Both the position numbers and the translations under genes were made by a program. A DNA stretch of 64,000 nt, from the NCBI RefSeq assembly GCF_050948215.1, contig NC_135149.1, forward strand, positions 4,693,001-4,757,000. Direction: 5' to 3'. Origin of the DNA: Halictus rubicundus. Taxonomy: Eukaryota; Arthropoda; Insecta; Hymenoptera; Halictidae. How positions within the stretch are numbered: position 1 is the stretch's first letter; the number at the start of each line of letters is the position of its first letter. This document shows positions 25,034-37,600 of this stretch, piece by piece. Under the pieces are notes generated by a model. It was given only the letters and a program-made list of their open reading frames with translations, searched no databases and was not told where the DNA came from.

Positions 25034-25792
25034 TGCTACTAACTCCTTCTTTCTTCTCCCTTCTGATACTTGTTCTAGTTTTCTAGGTTTCCACAACGTG
25101 CCTGGGCAATTAATTTCTGCTCCTCTGTTTCCCTGTTCAAATATTCAAGTAGACTTGTAATTCTTATGTATTTGCACCTGCTATTGTATTTTAATTGTTC
25201 TATTTTGTTGTACTATTTTTGTCCTTGTATATCCCTCCTTCTTAAGCTATCTGATATATATGTACTTCTCTTCTCTTCTCATCCTGAAAACGGTTATATG
25301 AATGCCGTTTCAATGGCGCAACTAATATTTCCGCTTACGTATTTGTAAGTTGAATATCTACTGTGAATGAACCTTCGTTCTTATTCTACTATAATACTAG
25401 TTGTACGCATTCAGTATTGTGTATGTATGTATACCTACGTATACATACGTTAAAATTCTGGTTCTGAAACCAATAGACCAATCACATTTTAATGAAACAA
25501 CACGTGCGATAATTGCTATTCGATCCTCTGTCCCTATTTTTATCTCGTACGCATACACTTTCAAATTCTAGGCTGAAGATGATTGATTACCATCAATCGA
25601 TCGACGATATCCTACATTTTATTAATTAATACTGAAGCGCTTGTTATAGATAGGATGAGATAAAGTATTTGATAAGAGATTTTCGACAATCACAACGTTA
25701 TACATCAATGTGCACATATTTTTCAAAAACTGTGGGGTAAAGGACTTACTTACTGGAGGGGGGGGGGGGGCTACCAAAGCCTAATGAATATA
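25034..25792. other. Intergenic stretch, G homopolymer
   Basis: GTGCCTGGGCAATTAATTT at 25099 is a further family D-like end without a partner. A run of 13 G lies at 25758-25770. No gene is seen. Confidence 0.45.
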
Positions 25793-25830
25793 AACCCTTT
25801 GCACTACAGAATTTTGTAAACACCTGTTAA

Positions 25831-25901
25831 CCCTTTGCACTCCGGAAGTTTGTAAACACCTATTAAATGTCGAGTCACACTCGACAAAGGAGTGCAAAGG
25901 G
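25831..25901. mobile_element. 71-bp piggyBac-type MITE at TTAA
   Basis: TTAA at 25827-25830 and 25902-25905 flank CCCTTTGCACTCC and its exact complement GGAGTGCAAAGGG. TTAA targets and CCC...GGG ends are the signature of piggyBac-type elements. A partial direct copy (CCCTTTGCACTAC to AAACACCTG) precedes it at 25796-25826, so the left part is tandemly repeated. Confidence 0.75.
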
Positions 25902-25903
25902 TT

Positions 25904-26050
25904 AAAAAAAGAAATATTAAATTTTTTCATCAAAATCAGTTAATATATAGGTTATATATCTCTGTCCTAATATTTATTATATTTTTAAAATAAGTATAAT
26001 TGACATAGGTACTGTAACTGGTACCCCCACAGTAATTGGGACCCTTACCC
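25904..26050. mobile_element. Family A foldback MITE, right half
   Basis: It holds the family interior AAATATTAAATTTTTTCATC and the complete right arm with both direct boxes (ACTGTAACTGG and ACAGTAATTGGG) ending CCCTTACCC and TA. The left arm is missing. The break coincides with the TTAA of the neighbouring piggyBac-type MITE. Confidence 0.75.
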
Positions 26051-26080
26051 TAATTCCGTATCAATACATTGTAGTCTTAG

Positions 26081-26280
26081 GAGGATCTGTAGTGTTAAGT
26101 ATTATGAGTCAACGGATTTTTGTAATTTAAAACGGCAAAAACATTGAAAGACTGAAAATACTGTTATATTATTTTCAACCTATTAAACTTACTGGTACAG
26201 ACAATAAATTTCTGTTTCATTTCAATTTTTTTGCAATCCAGGTAGGTAAATTTTTATTTTCCCTGAAAATCTGCTATCTA
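26081..26280. mobile_element. Family B hAT-type MITE, diverged
   Basis: It aligns along its length with 4916-5116: GTATTATGAG then TAATTTAAAACG near the left, AATAAATTTCTGTTTCATTTC in the middle, and AAATTTTTATTTTCC...GCTATCTA at the right end. The terminal bases are eroded, and no duplication is visible. Confidence 0.55.
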
Positions 26281-27029
26281 GTTATTATTTTGAAGAACCA
26301 AATAGTAATGAAGAAGTTGTTTTTAGAAAAATAACAAAGGCAAATGTATACACGTACACACATAATTCCTCTAGCTAATATGTAGTGTAAATTCTGCTGT
26401 ATATTATTACTGTAAATGTATATTTTTCAAAAGGTTTTATCGCAACAATATGGTGAGTGTATGTTATTGTAAATAGAATTTAATATCGTAGAGATAGACT
26501 TGCAGTGATAAGTGTCGTCACTCTAAACGACGTCTATGGAAAATTTCCTGGAATACGCTAGTGATTCTTTGAAATAATATGAGGAGAAAGATATTTTTCA
26601 TACAGAAGAGACATTGTATAGCAAAAATTGCTCTGCTATCGAAGTTTTATATACATGTACTAGAGTTCGAGTATTTAGTGTCTGTAACGAATAACAGATG
26701 ATGGAAGAACATTATTTTACGTGTGACAGTAACTTTTTTGGACCGAGCGACTTTCATTTTTTTTAGACGTTAGGATTATTTTAATCGTTGATGTGGAACA
26801 AATTTTTTGAAAAAATAGCAATTTAACAAAATCGTGAACAACATTTTTTAAATTAAATTAAATAGTTAAATACTTAAATTACTTAATAATAAATTATTAT
26901 TAAAAAATTTTTTACTTCAATTTTTATTTTTCATATGTATATTCTAAACTCTTCATTGCAATTGGTTGCAATTGGTTGGTTGCAAAAAACAACAGGCATC
27001 GACAAGTGTAAGAATCGTTAGATTTACAA

Positions 27030-27215
27030 AAAGGACTTTTTATATCTTCAACATAGACCCACATAAAAAAATTGTAAAAAACAACTTTTAGTATCTTCTC
27101 CGCAATTTCTTCAAAATTTTTTCAAGTCATGTAGTAAACTATTTGTTCAAACTTCTCACAACCAAATCCAAGTCGTACCATTTTCATCGTTTTAAAAATG
27201 TCCGAATATTACTGC
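27030..27215. repeat. Family E arm fragment
   Basis: TAGACCCACATAAAAAAATTG, ACAACTTTTAGTATCTTCTCC, TCAAGTCATGTAGTAAAC and AAATCCAAGTCGTACCA occur in the same order as in 23279-23512. Confidence 0.55.
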
Positions 27216-27294
27216 AAGTGTCTGTACCTATAATTATAGGTCAATTTTTCTTTTTCATACACTTAGATGAAAAGTTGCAGCAGCAGGATATTAT

Positions 27295-27512
27295 TAGACT
27301 CCTGATATTTATGCAAAATAAAATGTTTATGTTGCTATTGCGAGACACAGGAGCCAAATATGTTTCACTAATAATTTTAATGTCGTGAAAATAATATATT
27401 AATGCTCCTAAAAAGTCTTTTAATCAGTCTCCTAGTCTTTTTAAAAGTCTTTTTCATAGTTTTAAATTGCACCTACTCATTTTTGCCAAAAATGCATAAA
27501 ATCCGGAGTCTA
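27295..27512. mobile_element. Family B hAT-type MITE
   Basis: It starts TAGACTCCTGATATTTATGC and ends CATAAAATCCGGAGTCTA, with the family block AAATTGCACCTACTCATTTT before the right end. The flanking octamers do not match clearly. The open frame at 27143-27388 crosses its border and is not a gene. Confidence 0.65.
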
Positions 27513-29306
27513 ATTATTGAACACATTGCAATGTTATTCTTATTTTTGGTTCAATAAATGATCCGTTACCTATTTCTGTAAAATCGTTAATATGCTCTAT
27601 TACATTTCTCGGTTACTAATATAAGAAACAATTTTTCGATAAATACAAAAACATTTATTTTTGATCCCGTATAACTTGTGAGTTTAGCATGTCTATGCGC
27701 ATGAAACAATTATAATACTTCATAGAGGAAAATATTATAATTATAATCGTTTATCTTAATTTAATAATACTTCAGTTATTAACATCTATCGAATTACAAT
27801 GAAAAATGCATAAATAGTAAATTGTATAATTATACATTTTATTAGATATCAATAGTATATAAGTAATAAATATTCACACAGTTCATCCTTTTTTATCTAT
27901 TCTCAGAACGATTTCTGTAATTAAATAAACTCATTAACGAATTCAAATTAATAGAAAGAAATACAATTCGTACTCTTAAAAGAAATTGTATGGTTATAAA
28001 AATTTTCTATGAAATAAAAGAAACGTTATAATGAAATATTAAACTATGCGACTGTCAAGGACGAAACCAATTTAATTTATTACTTGAAAATAACCAATAT
28101 CAGATAAAGAATCTTACGATACCACTCATTTCTGGTCTACTTTTTTGAATATGCGAAATTGTTTTATTAATAATTCTGATAATACATGACTTAAAAAATC
28201 TGGGCAGATAAAAAGGTTCTTATTCAGTTTCTCTTGTATTATCTTTCGCCGCTTCATGTAAATCTGTATATACAATAATTGTTTCTGAAACAGAGAAGCA
28301 AGTGACGTCACTGCAGGTAATTGGCTTTGAGCGGCCAATTGACTTTAACTCGACTATACTGAGAAGTAGTCCAGAGAATCTGAGAGGAACCGTTGAGAAT
28401 AATATTAGACAAATAAGTTATCAAAAGATATAATTCAATAATATTATATATGTATATATACGGGGTGTCCCATTTTAATCAATAAATGCGATTATCTCAA
28501 CAACTGTTCGTTATTTGCAAAAATGTTTTATACAAAACTTTTTCTATTTCGAGAGGGAGGGGGTTGCATCTCGGTATTATGAATAAAAATATATTCGTTA
28601 TAAATATGGATCTCATATATATCTGTATGTATTTTGTATATATATGGATTCTTTTTGTAAATCTAACTATAATTTGTCCACCCTAAGTATTGATTTGATT
28701 GCGCTAAATAAAGTAACATTTGACATATCCAAGTACAAAACAATGTCAGTGTATACATCTGCAGATAATTTGGCATAAAATTTCAGGAATTTTATATTTG
28801 TGTGTCCTTCAATTCTTTATTAATCTCAGTATATATGATCGTCCGAAGTGTACGTATGTAAGTACGTTCATGAGAAACAAAAATGTGAAGTTCTGACGCA
28901 AACTGTCGGATAGATAAATTTGAACGTGCATACGATCACGTGCAGCGATGCTGCTGAATCACAACTTGCACTTCTTTGAAAATCAACATAATATGATATA
29001 TTAACAATATATTATATATTACAATATAATACATATATATATTAAAATTAAATGTATGTATTAAATGTATATATTAATTGTATGTAGTCGAGTAAGGGCG
29101 AAAGTATTTATTATGTACCTACATTTAATTTTAAACTATGTCGTGATTACCAAACGTTTCGATAATTATTTACAAAGAATTTGTTTTGCCTTTAGTTCTG
29201 TACCGATCGTTAAAGAGGAAACACGTATTGTTTTACAGTTTTCGATAAAGCAGCCTGTTTTTCAAATATTCTAAAAAGTACAATTTTTTTACAACCCTGT
29301 AATAAA
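27513..29306. other. Intergenic stretch with a lone GGGGTGTCCC end
   Basis: CGGGGTGTCCCATTTTAATC at 28461 looks like one end of a Tc1/mariner-type MITE without a visible partner. The rest is AT-rich and has no supported gene. Confidence 0.4.
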
Positions 29307-30340
29307 ATGACGGCGTCCGTACCTTCTGAGGATCATATTCGTCATTGCATACTTTTTCATTTTCATGCGGAATTAATGCAACCGTAACAACAAAGAAAAT
29401 TTGCGATGTTTATGGAGATGTATTGAAGGTCAACAAGTGTTAACGTCGGTTCAGAAGGTTTGCTGCTGGTGATTATGATCTCTCTGACAGGCCTCGAAGT
29501 GGACGACCAGTTGAATTTGATAATGACACCTTAAAATCTCTAGTGGAAGCTGATCTAAAATTAAGTATACAAGAATTATCGAGAAGCCTTGGGTCCACAT
29601 GGTCAACTATACAAAGGCACCTACACGAAATGGAAAAGGCATATAGGCAAGGAATATGAGTACCACATCAATTATCTGAGATCAACAAGAATATTCGTTG
29701 ATCAATTTGCACTTCATTGCTATCCAGATTTCGTAGAGATCCATGTCTTAGCAGAATCGTTATCGGAGATGAAAAATGGATTCTTTATGATAACATAAAG
29801 CGTTCCAAGTAATGGCTTTCTGCAAATCAAACTGCAATATCAACCCATAAACCTAGCTTGTCACTTAGAAAGGTGCTACTGTGCATTTGGTGGGACTGTC
29901 GTGACATAATTCACTTTGAGTTGTTGAAACCTGGAGAAACAGTTACTGCTGACTTGTATTGTTAGCAATTACAACGGCTGTATTCAGAACTATTGAAAAA
30001 AGAGCATCTTTAGCCCACATAAAAGGTGTAATACTGCAAATTGACAATGCCCGGCCCCATACAGTGAAACTCACTCAGGAAAAAAATCAAAGAATTGCAA
30101 TAGGAAGTTTTACCGCACCCCCCGTACTCACCGGATATTGCTCCCTTTGAGTATCATGTTTTCAGAGCTCTGGAGCATTATTTAAGAAATAAAACACTCA
30201 TTTCTGTATAAGATGTAAGGAGAAACCTTGAGTCATATTTTGTTTCACGAACCCTGGATTTCTATAAGAGGGGGATTGAAAATTTGCAGGAAAGATGGCA
30301 AACTGTCCTTGATCATGATGGAGATTATATAATAAATTAA
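29307..30340 (+). pseudogene. mariner transposase, near full length, dead
   Basis: Mariner transposase cuts and pastes the element in the nucleus. From an ATG at 29307, pieces in shifting frames match the family from end to end: the N-terminal helix-turn-helix region (ATVTTKKICDVYGDVL), DLSDRPRSGRPVEFDND near 29480, the second helix-turn-helix (STIQRHLHEME), VPHQLSE, GDEKWILYDN near 29770, LLCIWWDCRDIIHFELL near 29880, and QIDNARPHT near 30045. The C-terminus ends DHDGDYIIN and TAA at 30338-30340. All three catalytic aspartate codons (GDEKW, WWD, DNARPH) survive, but there are several in-frame stops (after RQGI, before SICTS, before WLSAN, after ADLYC) and frameshifts. The length of 1034 nt is close to the usual 345-codon gene. 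CAACCCTGTAATA at 29293 and its inverse at 30416 may be part of the element ends. The sequence resembles the subfamilies common in bees and ants. Confidence 0.92.
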
Positions 30341-30427
30341 GAAATAAAAACTTGAATTTACTGCAAAGTTCGTTTTAGATTTAAAAATAATTGATTCATT
30401 ATGGATCTCCCTAATATTACAGGGTTG

Positions 30428-31765
30428 AACTATCGGAGAAAGTTTTTTGGAAATCATTTATGTACATTGCCAATGGGAAATTTCCGATAATATCTAATTA
30501 TAAGACCTAATAGTTCAGCAAACTTTTATGTGAAGAAACATTTTCATGAAATTTTCCTTGTTCAAAATGCAATGTACATATACATTGCATGCATATACCT
30601 TTTCTTTGTTGCAAAAATACATATCATATTATATTTATTATGTATAGCTACTTTTGAGTATCATGAAGAGAAAAATTGAAAACATTGAACTCATCGAACT
30701 TTAAAAATGAAATTTGAGACGCTTTGCAAAACATTGGGAAACATAAGTATTATTCACACGATGATAAATAAAGAAACCAGCAGAAACAGCAGAAAAGATA
30801 TATTCTAAAATTATCCTTAAAAAAAATGTTACGTAACACATTTTTGCGTTGTTATTAGAACTGAAGATACATTAAACAATAAAATAAATGATAAACAACC
30901 CTAAATAATAAAAAAAGACATTACAAAAAATTCTTTTAAATTTTCGTAACTGCAATACTTAGATATTGTTTAAGCATTAACATACATATTTTGAATCAAT
31001 TAGTTAAATTCACAAACCGTAGTATAAGTAAGTCGAGTAAGTAATCACGAATTTTTACGCATTTACAGTCTACATAACTATGCGAAATGTTAATACAAAA
31101 TTATTTATAACTTTCACGTTATTCTAAGTAGAATGATGTTTTATGTCCATTACAAAAATTAAAAAATACTTTATTTATCATTATTTATTTATCCATTTCG
31201 TATTTCTTTTAAAGTAGTTTGTGGTAAATAGAATGCGATGGATAAATAATCGTGTAAACACCAGTCTATAATAATGTACACTACTGGCCAAAATTATAAG
31301 TTCACTTTTTTTGGGCTCGTTTATTGTTGTAGTAAAAGTTAATTTATAATTAATAATTTTTCCTTCTGCAGAATTTTGTAAAACTACATAAAAAAGAAAT
31401 TTATGAAAAATGCAATATTCGCAGATACAATGAATTCTGTGTTAAGAAAGTTGCTAAAGTTGCTTTTAAGACAGCATACGTGGCATACACAGGCATCAGA
31501 TTGCTTGCAATAATTTATTCCCCCAATCAGTAGCATTGTTTTCTACGCTATTGGAATAGCAACAATTCGCTTCAAGCAAGTTAAAAACAAATGATAATTG
31601 TACATTTAGTTTCTGCTGTTTCAATGCCTAAACTTTCTTCGAAGACTTAAACAGTTTCAGTTACGTTACCAGGGATTTTCATAGAATTTGAAGGTAAAAA
31701 TTGTTAACTAACATAACAACGACTACTTTTCAACCAATTAATCATTATGGAGTGTGTATAACAAT
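30428..31765. other. AT-rich intergenic stretch, no gene seen
   Basis: Nothing is supported here apart from scattered family-B-like end motifs, for example ATTTACAGTCTACAT near 31065. Confidence 0.45.
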
Positions 31766-31971
31766 TAGACTGGAAATCTTTGTGCAAATTCCTATTTGTG
31801 CAGTCTTTTTATAAAAATCTGACGAAAGGAAAAGTATATTTTGCTGACTGGAAATTATATTTTGGTAAAAACGAAAGAAAAATACTGCAAATTTTCTGCA
31901 AAGTTTCCTACATTGCATCTTGCACTTTGCAAATTTTAAAATGCCATAAATGCATAAATATCCGCAGTCTA
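31766..31971. mobile_element. Family B hAT-type MITE with 8-bp duplication
   Basis: ATAACAAT at 31758-31765 and GTAACAAT at 31972-31979 flank it, a 7 of 8 match. It starts TAGACTGGAAATCTTTGTGC and ends CATAAATATCCGCAGTCTA. This copy, 32534-32724 and 55262-55444 together establish the 8-bp target duplication of the family. Open frames on both strands across it are incidental. Confidence 0.8.
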
Positions 31972-31979
31972 GTAACAAT

Positions 31980-32533
31980 GATAACGATTGCTCGCTCTTA
32001 TTGCGTTATTATGGTAGAGTTTTGAATGAAAGAGTTCCCGCAGGAGATAGGAAGCGGGCAAGCTCGAAACGGGTCTGATCTCGGAGGTCGTGTAGTGGTA
32101 TGTACTATACATACGTTGAAGTACTGACGCGAGTATAGAGAAGAGAAAGGGAAAGTCAATTGGGTGAAAGTCACTCGTCTGGAGAGTTTTGCTTCTATTT
32201 AATCCACGTATGGCTTCAGATGGTGAGCGTATGATCTAAAGTCTCTTACACTCCGTGACAAAAAGATACTGTACACACGATCGTATTAATGTTTCCACGA
32301 TTATCTTCGCATTAAAATTGGCTTTTAATCTTTGAAGAACTTCACTCGTAAATCGCTGCGATTTTGTGCAACAGAAAGATCAGTAAGTAAATGTACACAG
32401 TGAGTGTACGAAGTACCCGTACAGTGGTTCATTACAACAAAAAGTTGATGTGTATAATACCATTCGTTATCGTAATATTGTTGAACAAACAATATTTACG
32501 TGCTTATAATGACACATATATGTACATAGTGAC
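31980..32533. other. Intergenic stretch, unique sequence
   Basis: About 32030-32260 is less AT-rich and unique, and I cannot identify it. No long open frame or repeat boundary is present. Confidence 0.35.
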
Positions 32534-32724
32534 TAGATTGTGGATCTTTATGTAAAATAAAATCTATTTGCATCAATTGCAAGATATAGAAGCTAGACAT
32601 CAATGTATTTCTTCCATTAATAAGTTTAATATATTGAAAATAATACATTGATATTCTGAAATCCTCTTATGCTTAAAATATCGCCCACCCATTTTCCTCA
32701 TAAATGCATAAACTTCGCTCTCTG
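32534..32724. mobile_element. Family B hAT-type MITE with 8-bp duplication
   Basis: ATAGTGAC at 32526-32533 and ATAATGAC at 32725-32732 flank it, a 7 of 8 match. It starts TAGATTGTGGATCTTTATG and carries the family blocks TTTGCATCAATTGCAAG and CCCACCCATTTTCCTCATAA. The last 16 bases have diverged. Confidence 0.75.
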
Positions 32725-32914
32725 ATAATGACACTAACAAAAACCTGACAAGTCGATAGAAATGTTCGCACACTTTCTTCTGTACAATGTTATATACAAA
32801 CAAACAATACAAACAAAATTTTGGTATGCGAATATGTAAAACATTAATTTATCGACTACTTTAATAAGTTGTGGGATTGTTTTCACAGTAAATAATTGTA
32901 TTTTACCGTATCAA

Positions 32915-33625
32915 TATGCTTCAACTTTTTCCTTTCCACATTAGCGTCGGTCTTGTATTCAGTTTCCGAGATGTTCGCAAAAAACTTTCAGTATCACTAT
33001 AATGAATTCTGCCTGGTTGTGCGTCCGTGGCACTGCATGCATTAGTATTGGTTGTCGGTCGCCGGCCACTTCAGAACCAAGGATAGAGTGAGCTTAAAGG
33101 TCCCGTGCACAACTGCAGAAGCGAGGCTACAAGAAATGTCTGTTATAACTCAATTAAAAGTGCTTATGGTAATTATTTACAGTAGGGTATTCCACGTTGA
33201 TTTCAACGATCTTGAAATGTATGTTATTAAGGTCATTATTCTGAACAACTTTTTCCCATACATGTTACCACCGGACGAAAATTTGTTTAGAATTATGCCC
33301 CCAACAACATATTTCAAGGTCATTGAAATCTGTGAGGATCCTGGTTCGGGCTAGGTTTTGTAACGTATTTTGCATCGCCTGCGTGATATCATTATAGCGC
33401 ATAGGCAGTTGTACACAGGACCTTTAAGCTCACCCGAATTCCCTGTATCTAAATCTAAACAGAAGATAAGTGGCCACCGATCCTACCGCGTGCGGTGTCA
33501 CAGACGCACAAGTCCAGACAGAATTCATTGTAGTGGTAGCGATAGTTCTTCGCGAATATCTTGGAAAATAAGCGAGACCGCCACAAACAAGCAAAGGAAA
33601 AAGTTGTTCAAAATGTTGAGGTTTA
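32915..33625. repeat. Nested foldback related to family F
   Basis: The outer arms run from about 32915 to 33116 and from about 33406 to 33625. Paired blocks from outside in are CAACTTTTTCCTTT, GTCGGTC, GATGTTCGC, CACTATAATGAATTCTG, GTGCGTC, CGGCCACTT and GTGAGCTTAAAGGTCC, each inverted on the other side. The loop contains a second foldback (next entry). Several blocks also occur in the inverted ends at 17529-18320, so this is a non-autonomous member or an array of family F ends. Confidence 0.7.
33168..33350. repeat. Inner family F foldback
   Basis: It starts GGTAATTATTTACAGTAGGG, the same end as the Tc1-like element at 17529. The arm TTCAACGATCTTGAAATGTATG pairs with CATATTTCAAGGTCATTGAAAT, and ATTCTGAACAA pairs with TTTAGAATTATG. 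The sequence between is ACTTTTTCCCATACATGTTACC and ACCGGACGAAA. Confidence 0.65.
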
Positions 33626-34387
33626 TAACATCTCCAAAACATCATCGAAATCTGCGGGTAGGTAGCTGTTCTGCAGCTTCACCTCTTGTATTAATACTGT
33701 AGGTAAAATACTTGTAGGTAAAAGAATTTTACCTACAAAAGAATTTTAACATCATTTAGGTGCAACTTCTTAGGAAATTCTGCAAACTTGTCCAAACTGT
33801 TTATTTTACGAAAATTAAATAATTAGAACTACGAGAATGTTTTCTTCATTCACTATACATACATTTCAAAATGAATGTACAGAATGAATTCATTACAATT
33901 AAAAAAATAATTGTGAAATTAATCATACTTGTATCATGTCCATAAGCAGTAAATATATTTGTTCCATTTCTGAAAACAAGGTCCACAAACAATTGAAGAT
34001 CTCAAGGCAACAAATGGTCAGCTCGATTTCGACTTGACTGTAAAAGAGCAAATTTTTTCGATAGTTCGGTGCAACAGACGGTCATATCATGAGATGTTTG
34101 TGACTGTTTGATACGTTCAGAGTAAGTAACGGTTAACTATTTAATCTTTTGATTTATTGACTAAAAACAGTAGAAAACAATTAACTATATATGTATTTTA
34201 TTGAACATAATTTTATATTTTATTTAACATAATTTCATAACTAGAAACCTTTTTACATAAAGTTATATTTATTACTATCATCTTCACAGCCACGATTCAG
34301 TTTTCGTTACAAATCTTAACGTACCGATGATACGTATTTAGTAGTAATACTATTGAACACATTTTATTGCAAAATGCAATATAACAA
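33626..34387. other. AT-rich intergenic stretch, no gene seen
   Basis: No gene, RNA or element boundary can be supported. The family F-like block CATCTCCAAAACATCATCGAAATC near 33630 trails off from the foldback. Confidence 0.4.
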
Positions 34388-34650
34388 TTATAGAAAAAAA
34401 ATTCTAACAATAAAATCTTTAAATATCTCCAGTCTCTCTTCATTTGTAAATTTACTAAAACACTGTTGTTTGCATTCACAAGGATTGCCGAATTGCCTTG
34501 CTGGTTTTTCTTTATTTCGCACAGTAATGTAACTTTGTCCTTCTAAATTTGCTCTCTTTCTTTTATGTCGTAACCAATTCTCTGGATTTCGTTTTCTTTT
34601 TCTTGCTTTCGCACTGTCATTAATACATTCACTGTCGTTTTCCGTTTTTC
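34388..34650 (-). pseudogene. Fragment of a dispersed NPENW insect protein
   Basis: The minus strand reads, in one frame, ECINDSAKARKRKRNPENW, then a lysine/arginine-rich stretch (LRHKRKRANLEGQSYITV), then PCECKQQCFSKFTNEERLEIF, before running into a stop at 34390-34388. Basic residues before NPENW, a Cys-x-Cys...Cys cluster and an EERLEIF helix occur, as I recall, in a large family of repeated insect proteins that I believe are transposon-encoded. I cannot name the superfamily. The N-terminal side has a stop within about ten codons, and the C-terminal domain is missing, so this is a remnant. It is unlike the short frames around it, because the motif spacing is protein-like. Confidence 0.6.
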
Positions 34651-37600
34651 ACGAATAGAGTCCGATCGCTTCTATGTACTGTACTCGTAGGACTATCTTT
34701 ACTTGGCGGGAATGTCGAATAACGCATGAATTCTGAACAAGAAACAGTCACCTTACAGGTGATCGTTTATTGCTCCGAATGTTTACAGTCGCTCTGACTG
34801 TTTGTTGCTCCGAACGATTAGAAAATCTAAGTGGGCAGTCATGTATAAATCGAGTTGACCGTTTATTACCCTGAGCTCTTCAATTGTAATAAATTTATAA
34901 TTTTCTGAACTTAAACTGACAATAAGTGTCAATTGCTGCGCTATTTAGAAAATAAGTTAAGAAGAATACTATAATTATGCGTTACAATTTATGGACGTCT
35001 ATCTCTGTTTTTGAAAAAAGTGAAAGTTATTCCTAGCTAGGTATACGTTCACATAAAGATTACGATGCTCACAAAAAGTCTTCGTCGGGGAGACGACGTC
35101 GGGGAGACCTTTGATCTCAAACATTTACTTAAATAAGCAACATTTTCAGAGATAACTGTAAAGAGATTAAAAGAGTGACACCCCCTGGAAACATTCTTAC
35201 GCGTATAGATAAGTATTACGTAAACATGCTATTATAAAATAGATTCCTAGTTTCTATCAAGAAAGCTAGGTGAAATCTCGAACTTGTCTCTGAGAAATTG
35301 CTAATATACATATATGTATACATTTAGTACACGTATGTGACTTTTGTTTGATATTTTTTAAACATGGTAATTATTGTACTTAAGATATAATAAGATAGTA
35401 TTTAAAAAGGAAAAAATACATGATCCCGTAATGATACCAGTCGACATCTTGTTACAAGGACAAATAAAGAATGCTTTACATTAAAAATGATCGAGCTGTA
35501 GATAATGATAAAATCACTTTTTGCCTGGGTATATAAGTTACAATTTACGTTATATTTCCATCACTACCCTCTTTGCTAGTATCATAAATTTTGAAGCAAA
35601 CTGAGTTAACCATGTGGAACTTGATAAGATGAGTTTTTTCGTATCAGATATCCTTCTAAGATAGAGACTTTTCTAGGTACACATTACAGTCAGGGTCTGG
35701 AAACTACTTTAGGAAGAAAAGATATTTCTATATTAAACGTAAATATAGGCAAGCCATGCATTTTATCTGCATTAATTATAACAAACTATTTCAATCTTGA
35801 AAGTATAACACACACTCACACGCGCGCGCGCGCCACACATACCCATACGAAGTATTAAATAATTTAAAGTTAATATTTAAAAATGAGATTATAGTAAAGT
35901 ATAATTAAATATAATTGGACTTACATACCATATTCTTTAACGTATTTACTTTCGAATACTGACTTTAGAAAAGTGAGTGCTAAGACCTATACGGTACTAA
36001 CTCCTGTACTCATTATTAAAATCAAAATATCTTCTAAACTAATGATTTTTCGCCATAAGCGATTCAGTACTTTCATGTAAGGAATAACGGGTAGCATCAA
36101 GTAGCGCATTAAAAAATATACGATTCCATTTATGAAAACAAAGTTGGCCCTCATATGACCTTTACGCGTCCACACAGGAAAAAGATATCTACATCGAAAA
36201 GTGTGTTCCCTGATGTCGTTTTACTTTTGTCTACTACATGTTTTAATATCATCGACAGTTTTGGAAATATTCGACTGAGTTTATTTAAATGGGACATCCT
36301 GTATCTTTGTTCATACTATACGTCTCGTTTGAAATCATCTAGATTGCTTTTTAAACATTCAGCTATATCATCGAATACAAAAGTGGAGTTTCAGGTTTTG
36401 ATGCAATACCCATTCTACTAAACAAATATTTACGCATAATATTTTGTCTTATACATGAAATATATAATATAATAGGTTCATCATACAGCTTCCATATGCC
36501 TGTGACTTATCATACATACAAAAAGTTAAGTGTTTTAAGATTACCTAAACGATCTACAGTTCATTATTCGTTTAGTAAACGTCGTTTTCGTTTTTATTAC
36601 GAAAAAAGATACTTTTCAGTTGTTATAAACAACTTTCTTTTGTAACTTTTATAACGATACATAATATACCAACATGTCCAATTTACAAAAATGTTACATA
36701 ATACATTGTACTATCCAATTCATTAATCAGCATTAGAGAAGTAAGTGTCGTTTACAAGAAAACAGGTACTCCAAACGCTTACTATAGTTAACGACACAAG
36801 AAAATTCCGGTTTTAACAGAGGAGAACCATGAAATCACTCCACGGCTGCGTTTAATTAACTGTAATTTCAATTAGTACTGTGCCTACCATCCTCATATAA
36901 CAGTAAACTATTTATTTTTCTTATTAGATGAAGTATTCCTTCACAAAAATTGTTTGCTGGGTTCAGTACGTGCAATAATGCATACTTTCTATTTTTAAAA
37001 ACATTAAACAGTTACGTTTCAATTAAATAAATTTATATTCATTCTGATCCTCTGCCTCTGGAATCTATACTGCTACATACTTACTATAATATTTTGTATA
37101 TGTATTATAAAATATATGCATATAACTATTTGAAATCATCAACTTGAATTTTCTTAAACAATTACGAGAAACATTAGATTTATTTAGATTTAATAAAAGA
37201 GTATCACTTATATTTATCTAACAATCTGGAGGGGTGGTTCAAATGGAAAGTTGTGCATGTTTTTATAAGGATCTGTGACAACAGATTTCCAATGTCACTA
37301 TTTGTTTAAACAATATCTTAAAGAATATCACTTTTTTGTAAATTTTTCTATGTAAATGTTAATCTATTTTCTTTAATATTTGTGTGTCAAAAGTGTATTC
37401 GTAAATACAAAATACGGATAAAATAGAATTTTGTTTTTGTCTTTTCAAAAAAGTGATTATAATTTACATTTTTCGGCTTTTTCTGCAATATGAAAACCTT
37501 AGATACGAATAATTAAACCACTAGGAGACTTTAACAATATTTTGGATTAACTCTTTTGGATAGATAAAATTGCCATTACAGGCATAAAGATACGGTCGCC

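Noticed and set aside
27143..27388. 81-codon plus-strand frame
   Set aside because: It joins a family E fragment to a family B MITE.
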